In this document: piece by piece, positions 7,775 to 17,198 of the stretch
Layout: every line of letters begins with the position of its first letter
Position numbering within the stretch: the stretch's first letter is position 1
Virus record (IMG/VR): IMGVR_UViG_3300020202_000069
Coordinates: 1-64,000 of that record
Length of the DNA stretch: 64,000 nt
DNA from: a virus
Reading direction: 5' to 3' (one strand)
Program-made: the position numbers and the translations under genes
The notes under the pieces: model-generated
The model's input: the letters and a program-made list of their open reading frames with translations, nothing else
Databases searched by the model: none
What the model was told of the DNA's origin: nothing

Positions 7775-8260
7775 TCACATCGCCCAGACTACAACCGAGA
7801 CGCTGCCACCCAAATCGGTAGCGACGCCGGCAGGGTCCACCACGTACGCAGTCACCACGTTGCTTGCAACGACGCACTGGACATGACCGAACTGCGACGC
7901 GTGCATTACCGCGCCCGCGGCGAAGGTGAACGTCCGTGTTTCCGAGACGCTCAGACTATCCGTGAACGATGCGGCCCACGTGATCTGATAGACGCCTGTC
8001 CCGGTCTTCGAGATCGTGGGGAGGTCCGCACCACCTGTGCCCGAGTGCGATCGTCCCGCAGAAGGTGTAACGGCAACGGGAGCGCCGGCAGCGCTGGTCG
8101 GGAATGCGACGATCGCCTTGATCGTCGTTCGAGACATCTGCGCCGTGTCTTCGTGGAGTCGATTGGCGTACGAGGAGCTTTGCTCGACGGTCGGGTCCTC
8201 GACCGGATACTGGTCGGAGAAGACGCCCCCGAAGCTGTCGATCGTGCGAGGTGTGGTCAC
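7775..8260 (-). CDS. baseplate-region hypothetical protein
   Basis: 161 residues inserted between the gp47-like and gp48-like genes, spaced by 1 and 3 bases. The first 50 residues are polar; the remainder is a beta-rich domain (SLSVSETRTFTFAAG at about 101) ending with Val/Ala strands. Mu itself has no gene here, so this looks like an extra baseplate or fibre-adaptor domain. Not recognised. Confidence 0.6.
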   Translation of the reverse strand: MTTPRTIDSFGGVFSDQYPVEDPTVEQSSSYANRLHEDTAQMSRTTIKAIVAFPTSAAGAPVAVTPSAGRSHSGTGGADLPTISKTGTGVYQITWAASFTDSLSVSETRTFTFAAGAVMHASQFGHVQCVVASNVVTAYVVDPAGVATDLGGSVSVVVWAM

Positions 8261-8263
8261 GGC

Positions 8264-9736
8264 TTACGCCTTCCGGATCGCGAAGTGCCGCACTACCAGG
8301 ATATTGGGCGGATCCGCGGTCGTGCTGGGCACAGAGGGGCTTGTGCGTGTGTTCGTGGTGCCCGTGTCGTAGGTGTTGGCGTACTCGAGATCCAGGATCT
8401 CGTCGTACTGCTCGATCACCGCACGGCGCTGCTGAATCGTGAGGTCCGTGGGGGCCTGCACGTCCGGGCCTGGTTGACGTCGACCCCGAGGAATGATGTC
8501 GACGTTCGTGGTCTTCTGGCCAGGGCCGAGTTCGGCAAATGCCTCCATCGCCGCTTCGGTGTAGCCGACGAGGTTGACAGCCCCGGCGCTCACGTAAGCA
8601 TTCGTCGGCGTGAAGCCGAAGCCGTTCTGCACGCCGAAGGTCCACGCGCCTGCACCACCGCCGATAGGACCGACGATCGTGTATTCGCGCATCGTCTCTC
8701 CGGCATAGTCCCAAATCCCGATGTTGGCGCCGACCGTTGGAGCGGTCGTGGAGTTGACCGTCGCGATCCCGGTGCCCACGTTGTAGGCCGTGATCTTCGC
8801 GTTCTCCGCGGGCCAGGGGGCGGCATCGCGCCAGCCTCCGCCCGCTCCACCCGCATTCACTGGGAGCGGCAACGTCGCCTTGAGGATCACGTCCACGTAC
8901 TGCGCCGTGACCGAGGTCAGATTGAGATCGTTCTGCCCCGGCATCTGCGCCAGGATGTAGGCGCGCACAGCGTTGATCGTGGTCGAGTTGAGCGTTCGAT
9001 CGCCCCCCGCCTTCGTGATCGCGACGTCGTAGCTTGCAGGCCCACGGACCGCTGCATAGACATAGGCGGCTTCGACGCTGGACGTGCTCTCCTCGGCCCA
9101 TCCGACGACCTGGCTCCAGTTCCCACCCACGGCGGGGAACGAGAGCCGGCGGATGAGCCGAGCGCGAAGTCGATCATCGTTGTCCTCGTCGGCACCGCCA
9201 TCGAGGCCACCGACCTCCACCGTGCAGACCTGATTGAGCGCGCCGATGGAGGCCGAGTCCCAGGTGAGCTTCGTCCCCTCGTCCTGGTCGGTATCGAGTC
9301 CTGCATCGACGGCGATCAGCTCGACCGAGGCGCCATTCGCGTAGGTGCCCGCGGTGATGGTCTTGTACTTCTTCCCGTTCGGCGCCGTGGCGCGGAAGTC
9401 GGCGGGGATGGTCACCGTCGCGGTGGTGACGATCTTGACGGTCCCTGTGGCAGATGCTGCGGGGCGCCGAGTGACCCCAAAGATGCCCGCAAGCTCCTCG
9501 AGTGCGTCCTCGGTTGCGTCGAGAGGACTGGAGTCCTCCAGCGCGATCTTGTTGTTGGCGATCGCGATGGCGACACGGGCGGCGAACGCATCGGCTCGGA
9601 TGTACGCATCGGACCCGGGCTCGACGTTGATCGTGAGTCCGCGCCGATTGCACAGTACGCGCAGCGTGCGCAGGATCGCGTCTCGTACCTCGCCGGGAGT
9701 CGGGTACGAGGAGTCGCCTACGGCGGGGAGAGCCAT
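8264..9736 (-). CDS. baseplate J-like protein (Mu gp47-like)
   Basis: 490 residues, slightly longer than typical for baseplate J/gp47 proteins. The N-terminal pattern (residues 10-60), the insert with TVTIPADFRATAPNGKKYKT (residues 107-126) and the GGADEDNDDRLRARLIRRLS segment (188-207) are hallmarks of the family. It forms the wedge arms of the contractile-tail baseplate. Overlaps the gp46-like gene by one base. Confidence 0.9.
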   Translation of the reverse strand: MALPAVGDSSYPTPGEVRDAILRTLRVLCNRRGLTINVEPGSDAYIRADAFAARVAIAIANNKIALEDSSPLDATEDALEELAGIFGVTRRPAASATGTVKIVTTATVTIPADFRATAPNGKKYKTITAGTYANGASVELIAVDAGLDTDQDEGTKLTWDSASIGALNQVCTVEVGGLDGGADEDNDDRLRARLIRRLSFPAVGGNWSQVVGWAEESTSSVEAAYVYAAVRGPASYDVAITKAGGDRTLNSTTINAVRAYILAQMPGQNDLNLTSVTAQYVDVILKATLPLPVNAGGAGGGWRDAAPWPAENAKITAYNVGTGIATVNSTTAPTVGANIGIWDYAGETMREYTIVGPIGGGAGAWTFGVQNGFGFTPTNAYVSAGAVNLVGYTEAAMEAFAELGPGQKTTNVDIIPRGRRQPGPDVQAPTDLTIQQRRAVIEQYDEILDLEYANTYDTGTTNTRTSPSVPSTTADPPNILVVRHFAIRKA

Positions 9737-10143
9737 CAGAGTTCAACCGTCTGCTGTGTATTCGTCCGCAGGTTGGTGTACGTGATCCGCTTCTGGAGCA
9801 GACCGTAGCTCGGGTTCGTGAACTCGATTGCCTCGATGCGGATCGCGGGTGTCTTGCCCGAGGTCAGAACCGAGAGTGCAGCCTCGATGCGCTGGCGCGA
9901 AGTCTCATTGTCGCGGTCCGTGATGAACTTGAACTCCGTGTCCGCATAGGAGACCAGGAGCAGCACCCGCTGAGCAATATCGTCCATCCCCTCGAAGTTG
10001 CCGTCGCTGTCGAGCACGTAGCGCCGGGTCACGCCGTTGATCTCGCGCGATGAGTGCAGGATCTTCGGCTTCGGCTCCTCAGGCGGAAGGACCGCCTTAC
10101 CAAAGGGGCCGAGCCCGTACGGGCCAGTGCCAAAGCCGCTCAT
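9736..10143 (-). CDS. gp46 / gp25-like baseplate wedge protein
   Basis: 135 residues. After a Gly/Pro-rich start it has the MDDIAQRVLLLVSYADTEF and SRQRIEAALSVL helices and a final beta strand pair (EFTNPSYGLLQKRITYTN), fitting the Mu gp46 / T4 gp25 lysozyme-like wedge fold. It sits between gp47-like and the spike region exactly as in Mu. Overlaps the upstream gene by 4 bases (ATGA). Confidence 0.75.
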   Translation of the reverse strand: MSGFGTGPYGLGPFGKAVLPPEEPKPKILHSSREINGVTRRYVLDSDGNFEGMDDIAQRVLLLVSYADTEFKFITDRDNETSRQRIEAALSVLTSGKTPAIRIEAIEFTNPSYGLLQKRITYTNLRTNTQQTVEL

Positions 10144-10481
10144 ACAATCGAGAGGAACTTGTCCGAGGCCGGGCGCGTCGTCGGGTTGCCAGCAGCCTGC
10201 GAGGTCTGGAGCCCGTCGCCGTCCGCGGTGTTTGGGATCTTTGCCTTCGCGTTCGTCGTCAGCTCCGTGACGAGCCAGGAGGCGAAGTCGTTGGCGGTCG
10301 CTGCAATCCCTTGCAGGATGGGCGCTGCCTCCGAGCCAGTCGGGAAGGGCTGGCCGAATACTGCCGTTTGCGTCTGCGCACGTGCCTTTAAGAGGGTGTA
10401 GAGCGCAGTGGCCGCGGAGCCGGCAGGGAGGGTCTCCGTGCCGTCGTCGGCCACCGCCACGGGCGTCGAAGAGAGGGCCAT
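10140..10481 (-). CDS. baseplate-region hypothetical protein
   Basis: 113 residues, mostly alpha-helical and Ala/Thr-rich, with no Cys. It overlaps the gp46-like gene by 4 bases and follows the hydrophobic repeat gene by 1 base, so it is translated with the baseplate set. No Mu counterpart known to me. Possible assembly partner or cap. Confidence 0.6.
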   Translation of the reverse strand: MALSSTPVAVADDGTETLPAGSAATALYTLLKARAQTQTAVFGQPFPTGSEAAPILQGIAATANDFASWLVTELTTNAKAKIPNTADGDGLQTSQAAGNPTTRPASDKFLSIV

Positions 10482-10482
10482 G

Positions 10483-10803
10483 TTAGTCGAGGGGGCAGAA
10501 GCCGATGTCGAGGCTCGGTAGCGCGATCGTCGGCAGCGTGAAGCCCGGTAGGGGGAAGCTGAACGAGAACGTCGGGAGCGAGATCGAGAACCCGAGGTCG
10601 ATATCGAAGCTCAGCGACGGAAGGCTGATGCTCGGGAGCGTGAACCCGGGAAGCGGGAAGCTGAACGAGAACGTCGGCAAGCTCAGGCTGATCCCGAGGT
10701 CGATCTCAAACGAGAGGCTCAGCGTAGGGAGCGCGATCGTCGGCAGCGAGAAGCCTGGGATCGGCAGGCTGAACGAGGGCAGCGTGAACGAGCAGGCGCT
10801 CAT
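10483..10803 (-). CDS. hydrophobic tandem-repeat protein, candidate spike-tip component
   Basis: 106 residues built of about three copies of a 32-34 residue unit that alternates Ser/Phe/Leu/Pro (core LPTFSFSFPLPGFTLP, then IALPSL and (E/D)IDLG). There are almost no charged residues except paired Asp/Glu, and two Cys at the ends (residues 4 and 103). Only a regular beta-helix or beta-prism would explain it. Position directly after the gp45-like spike gene suggests a spike tip or membrane-inserting needle. Not a family I can name. Confidence 0.7.
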   Translation of the reverse strand: MSACSFTLPSFSLPIPGFSLPTIALPTLSLSFEIDLGISLSLPTFSFSFPLPGFTLPSISLPSLSFDIDLGFSISLPTFSFSFPLPGFTLPTIALPSLDIGFCPLD

Positions 10804-10804
10804 G

Positions 10805-11470
10805 CTACGGCGCGATCGTTACGGACTTCGAGGCTATGCCCGCCATGCCGCTCACTCCGATCAGGGCCGAGGTGAGACCTGGAGGAGGCGGGACGCCCGC
10901 AATCAGCCCGAGCGTGACGGTCGAGCATGCGGCCACGAATTGCTGCCCCAGCACCTGCACGCCGTTCGAATCGATGACGATGGCGCCACCACCGCTCACC
11001 CCCAGGGTGATCTTGTCTTTCTCGATGGCGATCTGGGCGCCGCTGTTGAGGATCGTGATCTTACCCTTTGCCCCGGCCAGATCGACGATCATCGCCTTGT
11101 CCCCATCGGTCTCGTTGACCGTGTAGAGCGTGATCCCATTGTTCGCCTTCTTCAGGAAGAGACGAGCGTCGCAGTCGCTGAGGATCGCACGGTCGCCGGG
11201 CTTGAGCGCACCGGCCTTGCTCGCGAAGCGAACATCCCGCGAACAGATCGCGCGCTTCGAGTTGCCCGAGGAGAGATAGATGGCCTGCGCACAGCCAGCA
11301 TCGTCGGGGTCGTTGGGGCAGGAGACGAAGCCATCCACGCCCCAGAGCGAACACTCCGCCCCGAAGCCGGTGCCGTCGCTGAGGTCCCCGAGATTGACCC
11401 GCACCTCACCGCTACTGACGCTCGACAGAAGCACGTCGGCCACGGATGCATCCACGCCTAGGAATGCCAT
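10805..11470 (-). CDS. baseplate spike protein (Mu gp45-like)
   Basis: 221 residues. The middle has an OB-like region with SKAGALKPGDRAILSDCDAR, and the C-terminal half is a series of short beta strands ending in a Pro/Gly-rich tail. This fits the trimeric gpV/gp45 spike that pierces the outer membrane. Several Cys in residues 40-80 are unusual for this family. Located between the hub-side gene and the repeat protein. Confidence 0.75.
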   Translation of the reverse strand: MAFLGVDASVADVLLSSVSSGEVRVNLGDLSDGTGFGAECSLWGVDGFVSCPNDPDDAGCAQAIYLSSGNSKRAICSRDVRFASKAGALKPGDRAILSDCDARLFLKKANNGITLYTVNETDGDKAMIVDLAGAKGKITILNSGAQIAIEKDKITLGVSGGGAIVIDSNGVQVLGQQFVAACSTVTLGLIAGVPPPPGLTSALIGVSGMAGIASKSVTIAP

Positions 11471-11471
11471 G

Positions 11472-11930
11472 CTAGGATCCCGCGTACACGTACGCCCACT
11501 GAATCGCCTTGTCGCTTCGGCGCTGCACGTAGATCGCTGCGTGCTTGCAGATTAGGGCCAGGTTGTGGTCGGACACGTAGTCAGAGGAGTTCACGCCGGG
11601 GAGCAGGTTCGCGACCTGTCCGGTTACATCAAGGGTCACGGTCCCCGACTTGTTCGCGACCGCGGCGAGGGAGAGGTACTGGATCGCCGGGGTGTCGGTC
11701 CGCTGGCTCAGATACCAGTCATACTCATCGACACCGGCCACTGCATCGCTTGCCTGTGCGTTGCAGGTAATCGTGATCGGGAAGCTCTGAATGACCGGGA
11801 TCGACAGCGAGGACGAGAACCCGGAGGCTCTCACACGTCCGACAGGCCATTCCTTGAAGCCGTCGTTGGCCGTAGCGGCTCCCACGTCGGCAAACGCCAT
11901 GCGGAAGTCCTGGTAGCGCTGGAGGATCAC
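11472..11930 (-). CDS. hub-adjacent baseplate hypothetical protein
   Basis: 152 residues from GTG 11930, which overlaps the stop of the gpP-like gene by 4 bases (GTGA). The product (VILQRYQDFRMAFADVG) is beta-rich with a Ser/Val/Thr pattern and no recognisable motif. It occupies the slot between the gp44 hub and gp45 spike, which in Mu has no gene. It may decorate the hub or be an accessory carbohydrate-binding domain. Confidence 0.6.
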   Translation of the reverse strand: MILQRYQDFRMAFADVGAATANDGFKEWPVGRVRASGFSSSLSIPVIQSFPITITCNAQASDAVAGVDEYDWYLSQRTDTPAIQYLSLAAVANKSGTVTLDVTGQVANLLPGVNSSDYVSDHNLALICKHAAIYVQRRSDKAIQWAYVYAGS

Positions 11931-13102
11931 TTCGGCGGGTCTCCAAGCACCAATGCGCCCTTGGGGATGAGCTTCAGGCGCGTCCTCTGGCCTCCGCGGG
12001 TGTCCTGCACGAGGACTCGCTCCAGGACCCACATGTCTTCGTGGAATCCGATCGCCGCGATGTCCACCGTCGCGATCGTGTCCACGGTCCACACGCGCCC
12101 CGTCTGCGCGATCCAGCCGTCGACCTCGCCGCTGATGACGAACGCCTTCGAGGCCGGTACACCCAACTCGAGCTTGGCCACGCTGACCGCACGCTCGTGG
12201 TCACGGCTCGACTTGTCCCGTACGAACTTGGGCTTGTAGATGGCTGCGCTGCTCGACTTGTAGGGCGGTCGGTCCGGGAAGAGTTCCGCCGAGGTCACGC
12301 GACCGATCGGTCGATTCGTCTGTGTCTGCGCCGCGGCATCGATCGGCTCTCCGCGCACGGTGCACTCGGAGAATTGGTCATCGTTGGTATCCTCGATCTC
12401 GATGTCCCCGATCAAATAGTCCCCCTGCCTCGGACCGCCGAAGCCGTCGACCAGTGTATAGGATGGGTCCTGGTCGTAGTCGGGTGCCTGGATCAGCAGT
12501 GTGCCTTCCGAGTCGGCGGTCATCCGGAGTTGCACGCCGAGCCTCGTGACGATCCGCTTGATGTAGTCGTACGCCGTCTCGCCTTCATGGACGTGGGCAT
12601 CGCGGATCTTGAGCGCACTCGTGGTCAGTGACGGCTTGGGGCCTCCGATGGGGCGCCCCGAGATCGCGTCCACGTGCGCGCGCGAATCGGCCACGATCTT
12701 CGTGAACCCGAACGGGCGCAGGATGTCGAGGATTACCTGCTCAACCGGGGTGTCGGCCTGTTGCTTGATCGCGTAGTCTGGATTCGCGCTCGCCTGGTAC
12801 GGCGTCACGAGCGGCGTATGGCCGTGGACCGCGAACCCAATCCCGTGCTGTCCGATCGTTGTCTGGACCGCCTGGATCAGGAAGCCGCCCTGGGAGACGC
12901 CGTTGATCAGGACGGTCACGAGCTCGCCCTTCTGGAGGCGACTATAGTATTCCTTGGCCTTGTCCCGCGTGGGGCGCGTCTCGAGCCGCAGATCCCCGAG
13001 CGGGTCGGTGTACGTGTCTCGGAGCGAGACCGCTTGCCACTGGTCGATCACGGTCCCGTCGCCGAAGTGGACCTCGACCTTTCCTCGATTCGCGAGCGTC
13101 AC
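11927..13102 (-). CDS. baseplate hub protein (Mu gpP/gp44-like, late control D family)
   Basis: 391 residues, normal for the family. The beta-rich N-terminal domain (VEVHFGDGTVIDQWQAVSL, DLRLETRP), the GETAYDYIKRIVTRLGVQLR segment (residues 172-191) and the beta-rich C-terminus with a TGRVWTVDTIATVDI strand match gpP/gp44 hub proteins. It forms the trimeric platform on which the spike sits. One base separates it from the gpN-like gene. Confidence 0.85.
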   Translation of the reverse strand: MTLANRGKVEVHFGDGTVIDQWQAVSLRDTYTDPLGDLRLETRPTRDKAKEYYSRLQKGELVTVLINGVSQGGFLIQAVQTTIGQHGIGFAVHGHTPLVTPYQASANPDYAIKQQADTPVEQVILDILRPFGFTKIVADSRAHVDAISGRPIGGPKPSLTTSALKIRDAHVHEGETAYDYIKRIVTRLGVQLRMTADSEGTLLIQAPDYDQDPSYTLVDGFGGPRQGDYLIGDIEIEDTNDDQFSECTVRGEPIDAAAQTQTNRPIGRVTSAELFPDRPPYKSSSAAIYKPKFVRDKSSRDHERAVSVAKLELGVPASKAFVISGEVDGWIAQTGRVWTVDTIATVDIAAIGFHEDMWVLERVLVQDTRGGQRTRLKLIPKGALVLGDPPK

Positions 13103-13103
13103 G

Positions 13104-14000
13104 CTACCTCCCGACGTAGTAGGTCAGCGTGGTGCCCCTGCGTACGATGGGCGACCGGAGCGCCTGGAGGTTCAGGCCCATGACCTCGCTCAAGGTGTTC
13201 CCGACGCTCCTCGCGAACGCTTCCAGCGTCGTGTCGACGCTGATCGTGGCCTGCGCTGTCGGTCGCGCCACGGTGGCCTCGAGTTGCGACCGAAGGTCAA
13301 GCGACGACGCGTACAGTGCATTCAGCGCATCGACGGCGGGGTAGTCGAGCGGGTCATCGCGCGTCCGAAAGATGTCGAGGATCGACTCGATGACCCCAAA
13401 GACCTTGTTGAACGCGCCCAGGATCGAAAGCTTGGCGCTGAAGATCGCGCCCTTGATCTGGTTGATCAGGTCGAAAAGGCTGCTCGTGCTCTCCCCGGTT
13501 GGGTACGGTACGCCGCGCGCGGCCATGGCCTTGTCCGCTGCACGCGCGAGCGTCACCACGTCGAGTTTCTGCGGGACGAGTCCTTGCGGTCCCGCGGGAT
13601 CGTCCAGCGTCTCGACCCATGTAACATCGATGATGATGCCCGATCGGATCTCGGCGCGGACATCGAACTTGCCATTGAGGACCCGCGCACGCACCGGCCC
13701 GAGGAGCGGATGAACCAGATCCCCCGCAGAGCTGTCCAGCAGGGCATCGCGCCACTGATTCCAGAAGCCGGGGAAGACCGTCCCGTCGCCCGTGGTGTTG
13801 ATAAAGAAGATCCGAGCCATGAACTGGAACGGCATCCGACCGGTGTTGTCGTGGATCGCCCCGTCGATGTACGGGATCCGGCGCTCCGCCTGCTCGTGCT
13901 GGAACTCGCAGCCAACTAGAGAGTAGTCTGGAGCATCGAGTCCGCGCCAGGTCAGGATCGGTAGCGCCGCAATAACGTTGGCGCCGGAGACGTTGGCCAT
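13104..14000 (-). CDS. gpN-like DNA circularisation / tail protein
   Basis: 298 residues. The N-terminal domain (about residues 15-125: YSLVGCEFQHEQAERR, IPYIDGAIHDNTG, FFINTTGDGTVFPGFWNQW) matches the DNA-circulation N-terminal domain of Mu gpN. Mu gpN is a tail protein joining the tape measure to the hub. The rest is helical. Gene order (tape measure, gpN, gpP) is as in Mu. Confidence 0.85.
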   Translation of the reverse strand: MANVSGANVIAALPILTWRGLDAPDYSLVGCEFQHEQAERRIPYIDGAIHDNTGRMPFQFMARIFFINTTGDGTVFPGFWNQWRDALLDSSAGDLVHPLLGPVRARVLNGKFDVRAEIRSGIIIDVTWVETLDDPAGPQGLVPQKLDVVTLARAADKAMAARGVPYPTGESTSSLFDLINQIKGAIFSAKLSILGAFNKVFGVIESILDIFRTRDDPLDYPAVDALNALYASSLDLRSQLEATVARPTAQATISVDTTLEAFARSVGNTLSEVMGLNLQALRSPIVRRGTTLTYYVGR

Positions 14001-14004
14001 GGGA

Positions 14005-16212
14005 CTAACGACCGTTCACGGTGCTCGGCTGGTTCGCCGCTGCGAGTCTCTGGAGTGCACGCGTCGCATCCTCCGCGGCATTGGATAGACTGGCCATCTT
14101 GGAGTCTGCATCCATGGGAGCGCCGGTGCGGTTCTTCTCGTTGATCCTCTGCGCCGTGATCTGCTCCTGGAACTTGTGGCGCAACTCCCGTTGCTCCGAC
14201 GTCTCATCGCCCATCAGGCCGTGCAAGTAGTCGTTGGAGACAATCGGGTCCGCCGGGTTCTTTGCGAGCTTGCTTGCAACGAACTTGGCCCTGAGTTCTG
14301 CGTCCTCGGCTGTAGGGTTCAGCGCCGCGTACTGCTGCGCAAAACCCTCCGGGGTCATATAGCTGAAGACATCGGCCGCTTCCCCGGTCGCCTTCTCCTT
14401 CTCGTTGAAGATGGTCGTCCGGAGATCGCGTAGTTCCTTCTGGCTGCTCCCGATCTTCTCCAGATCCTTGGCGCTGGCGGAGAACTCCGAAAGACCACGT
14501 GGAGCAAGGCGAGCATTGATGCGGTCGAGTTTCTTCTGCGCATCGGCTGCCTTTTCCGCGTGCGTCTTCTCCCGCTTGGTGATGAACCCGCTGTCCTTGA
14601 GGAATCCAGCGAACGCCGTAAGCGCCTCGACGGCGAGCCCCACGGCCTCGATAAACGGGTCCATGGCCGAGGTGTCCTCGGCTAGCTTCGTCGCGAGTTC
14701 CATGAGCGACGGCAGCACGTCCGCTGCAACCTTGGACTTGATGGACTCCCATGCGGCGTTCAGCCGACTGCTTGCGCTGCTCTGAGCTTGCGCCGCATCG
14801 TCGACAACGCCGGCCCAGGAAGCCGGAGCATTGATCGCGGCATCAAGTTGCTCTCGGAGTGCCCTGACACCGGCCGCGGTCTTCTGCTCCTCGGTAGCCT
14901 TCTGGTTCTCCTTGCCGTGTCGCTCGCGCGCCTCGTTGAACGTGGAGATCAGCGGGCTGACCGCGCGGATGCCCTCCTCGTCAAAGATCTTCTGGAGCGC
15001 CGGCAGGCTGCCCTTGTTCTTGGCGATCGCGTCCACCAGGATGTCGCGTACGTCGCGCGTCTTGCTCGTGGACCCCTTCTCGAAGACGTCGGCCCCTACG
15101 GCGCTGAGCTTTGCGGACTTTTTGATAAGCTGCCGGAACATGGCCTCTGTTGCCGTCGCGGCTTGCTCAGGCGATCCCGTAGCAGAGCGTGCGATCTGGG
15201 TGAGACCACCCAGGATCTTGAGCCCTTCAACGCCTTTATGGACACCGAATCTCGATGCAGCGGCACCGACACGTGCGAATTGAGACGCGGCGTCACGCAG
15301 CTCGAAGGCACCGGATTTTCCCTGAAAAGCAAGGGCCGCGAGCGCTTCGCGCATCTCCTCCAGACTCGTCACGTCGAATTTCTGAAAGATGTCTGCCGCA
15401 GCATTGCTAATGTCCTCGACCTTGGCTCCGGTCGCACTGGCCACGGTCGCGAACGTGGGTGAAAACCTGCGTGCGAGGTCGAGCCGTCCAGTCTTGGCCA
15501 CGAATCCGGCGGCGCCCTCAGCAATGTCCGCCGCGGCAACACCGGGGTTCGCGATAGCCGCAGCCTCAAACTCTTTGCGCAGCGTCGTGGCATTAACGAA
15601 TGCCTCACCGGCACCACGCGCGTTGATGCTGACGCGGTTCACCGCATCCTGGAGCTTCATTGAGTCGCGCGCGGCAAGCCCAATCGAGGCAAGGATCCCC
15701 CCGGTGCCAGCGAGCACTCCATGACCAGCGGCGCCCTTGATGTCGGAGAAGAGCCGTCCGATGCTCTTCTCTCGAGCAGCCCTTGTCTTGGCGGCGAGCC
15801 GAGCCGCAGCAGCCTCGCGCCGCTCCTCGAGCCGCTGCTGCTCGTTGAAGTGCCGCTGCTGGATCCGATAGACGAACCGGGACGCGCGCTCCTCCTCCCG
15901 GATCTTGGCGTCAGCCGCGCGCTTTGCCGCCCTGCTCTGCGCCTGCGCTTGGCGTTCAGCGGCTCGGCTAGCGGCTGTTGCAGCGCGCTCCTGATCGGCT
16001 GCTACGCGCTTCGCCAGGCGCTCCAGTTCCGAGACCGGACGCTTCGCCTCGCGCACGCCACGCGTTGCCGTCGATCGTGTCGCCGCGACCGTGGACGCGA
16101 CCGAGGCTTCTACCGAGCGAGCGGACGCCTTCGCGGCGCGATCGATCGTCTTGAATGCGTCGGCGATCGAAGACGCGCCGGTGGCGACGAATTGGTAGCG
16201 GACAGTCGGCAC
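14005..16212 (-). CDS. tail tape measure protein
   Basis: 735 residues. The first 150 residues are a long Arg/Ala/Glu-rich coiled coil. Then comes the conserved tape-measure domain (about 160-420) with AAIANPGVAAADIAEGAAGF, FATVASATGAKVEDISN and a long set of helices. By the usual tape-measure rule (about 0.15 nm per residue) it suggests a tail near 110 nm, assuming the whole protein is measured. Preceded by the chaperone pair, as expected. Confidence 0.9.
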   Translation of the reverse strand: MPTVRYQFVATGASSIADAFKTIDRAAKASARSVEASVASTVAATRSTATRGVREAKRPVSELERLAKRVAADQERAATAASRAAERQAQAQSRAAKRAADAKIREEERASRFVYRIQQRHFNEQQRLEERREAAAARLAAKTRAAREKSIGRLFSDIKGAAGHGVLAGTGGILASIGLAARDSMKLQDAVNRVSINARGAGEAFVNATTLRKEFEAAAIANPGVAAADIAEGAAGFVAKTGRLDLARRFSPTFATVASATGAKVEDISNAAADIFQKFDVTSLEEMREALAALAFQGKSGAFELRDAASQFARVGAAASRFGVHKGVEGLKILGGLTQIARSATGSPEQAATATEAMFRQLIKKSAKLSAVGADVFEKGSTSKTRDVRDILVDAIAKNKGSLPALQKIFDEEGIRAVSPLISTFNEARERHGKENQKATEEQKTAAGVRALREQLDAAINAPASWAGVVDDAAQAQSSASSRLNAAWESIKSKVAADVLPSLMELATKLAEDTSAMDPFIEAVGLAVEALTAFAGFLKDSGFITKREKTHAEKAADAQKKLDRINARLAPRGLSEFSASAKDLEKIGSSQKELRDLRTTIFNEKEKATGEAADVFSYMTPEGFAQQYAALNPTAEDAELRAKFVASKLAKNPADPIVSNDYLHGLMGDETSEQRELRHKFQEQITAQRINEKNRTGAPMDADSKMASLSNAAEDATRALQRLAAANQPSTVNGR

Positions 16213-16218
16213 GGGGGA

Positions 16219-16587
16219 TTACAGGCTGTCGATCTGATCGCCGAGACCATCCACGTAGTATTCGAGTTCACGCTCGGCGTTCTCGATGGCGTCTTCCATC
16301 GCCGTGAGGCTCACGTGACGCTGCGATGTGCCGCCCTGCATGAGGTAGGACGCATGCGGAACGTCGATGGTGACCACGGTGTACGCATCACCGCCGAAAG
16401 ACTGACTCTCGGCAAAGGTACGTGCCTGGGTTCTCCCGGTCCGATTCTGGTACAGGTGATTCTCGCGGCTGTACTTGGCAGCGTCTTTCCCGATCTTGTC
16501 GAGCGCTTGTGGAACTCCGCGGAGCAGCTTGGATGCAGTGGATGTCGCCTCCAGAACATCCGTGATGTCCACCGACACGGTGATCAT
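16219..16587 (-). CDS. HK97-gp10-like / minor tail or neck protein
   Basis: 122 residues. The NRTGRTQARTFAESQ segment (residues 48-62) followed by a beta strand pair and an acidic helix resembles tail-terminator or HK97-gp10-type proteins. Its place between the chaperone genes and the tape measure is unusual for that family. It overlaps the upstream gene by ATGA. Assignment is tentative. Confidence 0.5.
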   Translation of the reverse strand: MITVSVDITDVLEATSTASKLLRGVPQALDKIGKDAAKYSRENHLYQNRTGRTQARTFAESQSFGGDAYTVVTIDVPHASYLMQGGTSQRHVSLTAMEDAIENAERELEYYVDGLGDQIDSL

Positions 16588-17198
16588 GCTGGCTCAACCT
16601 TGTCTTCGGAAGCCGCCGCTTCCACGAGGAGACGAAGCTCGGAAACCTTCAGGCTCAGCAGGACGACCAACTGCGTGAGCACTTCCCGAGGGAAGGTGGC
16701 CATCATCGTCTCCGGGATCGAACTGCCGGCCGTCTTGGTGCACGCCTCGATGATCTGGTCGATGCGCTCGTCGTCGATGGTCTCGGGTGCTGGGCCCAGC
16801 TTTGCGCGCGCCTCGTTTGCAAGGTTGATCAGGACCCCGATGCGCTCGGTCTCGAGGTGCTGGCACATCCACTTGGGGCCAGGGAACGCGGGGTAGTTGG
16901 GGTTCGTGACGTCGCGACAGAACTCGAACGCGATGAAGGCCCCCTTGGTATCCTGGAGGATCTCCTCGTCCGACTTTACCTGCTCGATGTCCCCCGCCAA
17001 CTCCTGTACGTACTTGTGCGCTCCAGCGAGCGCGCGGTCCTGCTCCAGCTTGGTCGGGATCCGGATCGCGATCTGCCGGATTGAATTGCCCCCGAGCCCC
17101 ATGAACCCGGACACGTCGAAGACCATCGTCGGGCGCTCGCGTGCCTCGATGGCTCTGGCTAGCTCGCTCTTTCGTTCCTCGGGCTGCTGTTTGTTCAC
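16584..17198 (-). CDS. tail assembly chaperone, downstream (T-like) frame
   Basis: 204 residues from GTG 17198 (VNKQQPEERKSEL), overlapping the upstream stop as GTGA. The alternative is translation only as a -1 frameshift extension of the 17195-17791 gene (see the CAAAAAG site). The protein is mainly acidic helices after a VFDVSGFMGLGGNSIRQI segment. Two overlapping genes between tail tube and tape measure are the hallmark of G/GT-type chaperones, which coat the tape measure during assembly. Confidence 0.65.
   Translation of the reverse strand: MNKQQPEERKSELARAIEARERPTMVFDVSGFMGLGGNSIRQIAIRIPTKLEQDRALAGAHKYVQELAGDIEQVKSDEEILQDTKGAFIAFEFCRDVTNPNYPAFPGPKWMCQHLETERIGVLINLANEARAKLGPAPETIDDERIDQIIEACTKTAGSSIPETMMATFPREVLTQLVVLLSLKVSELRLLVEAAASEDKVEPA

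Noticed and set aside
7883-9808. 641-codon plus-strand frame
   Set aside because: Antisense to the J-like gene and its neighbours; composition not protein-like.
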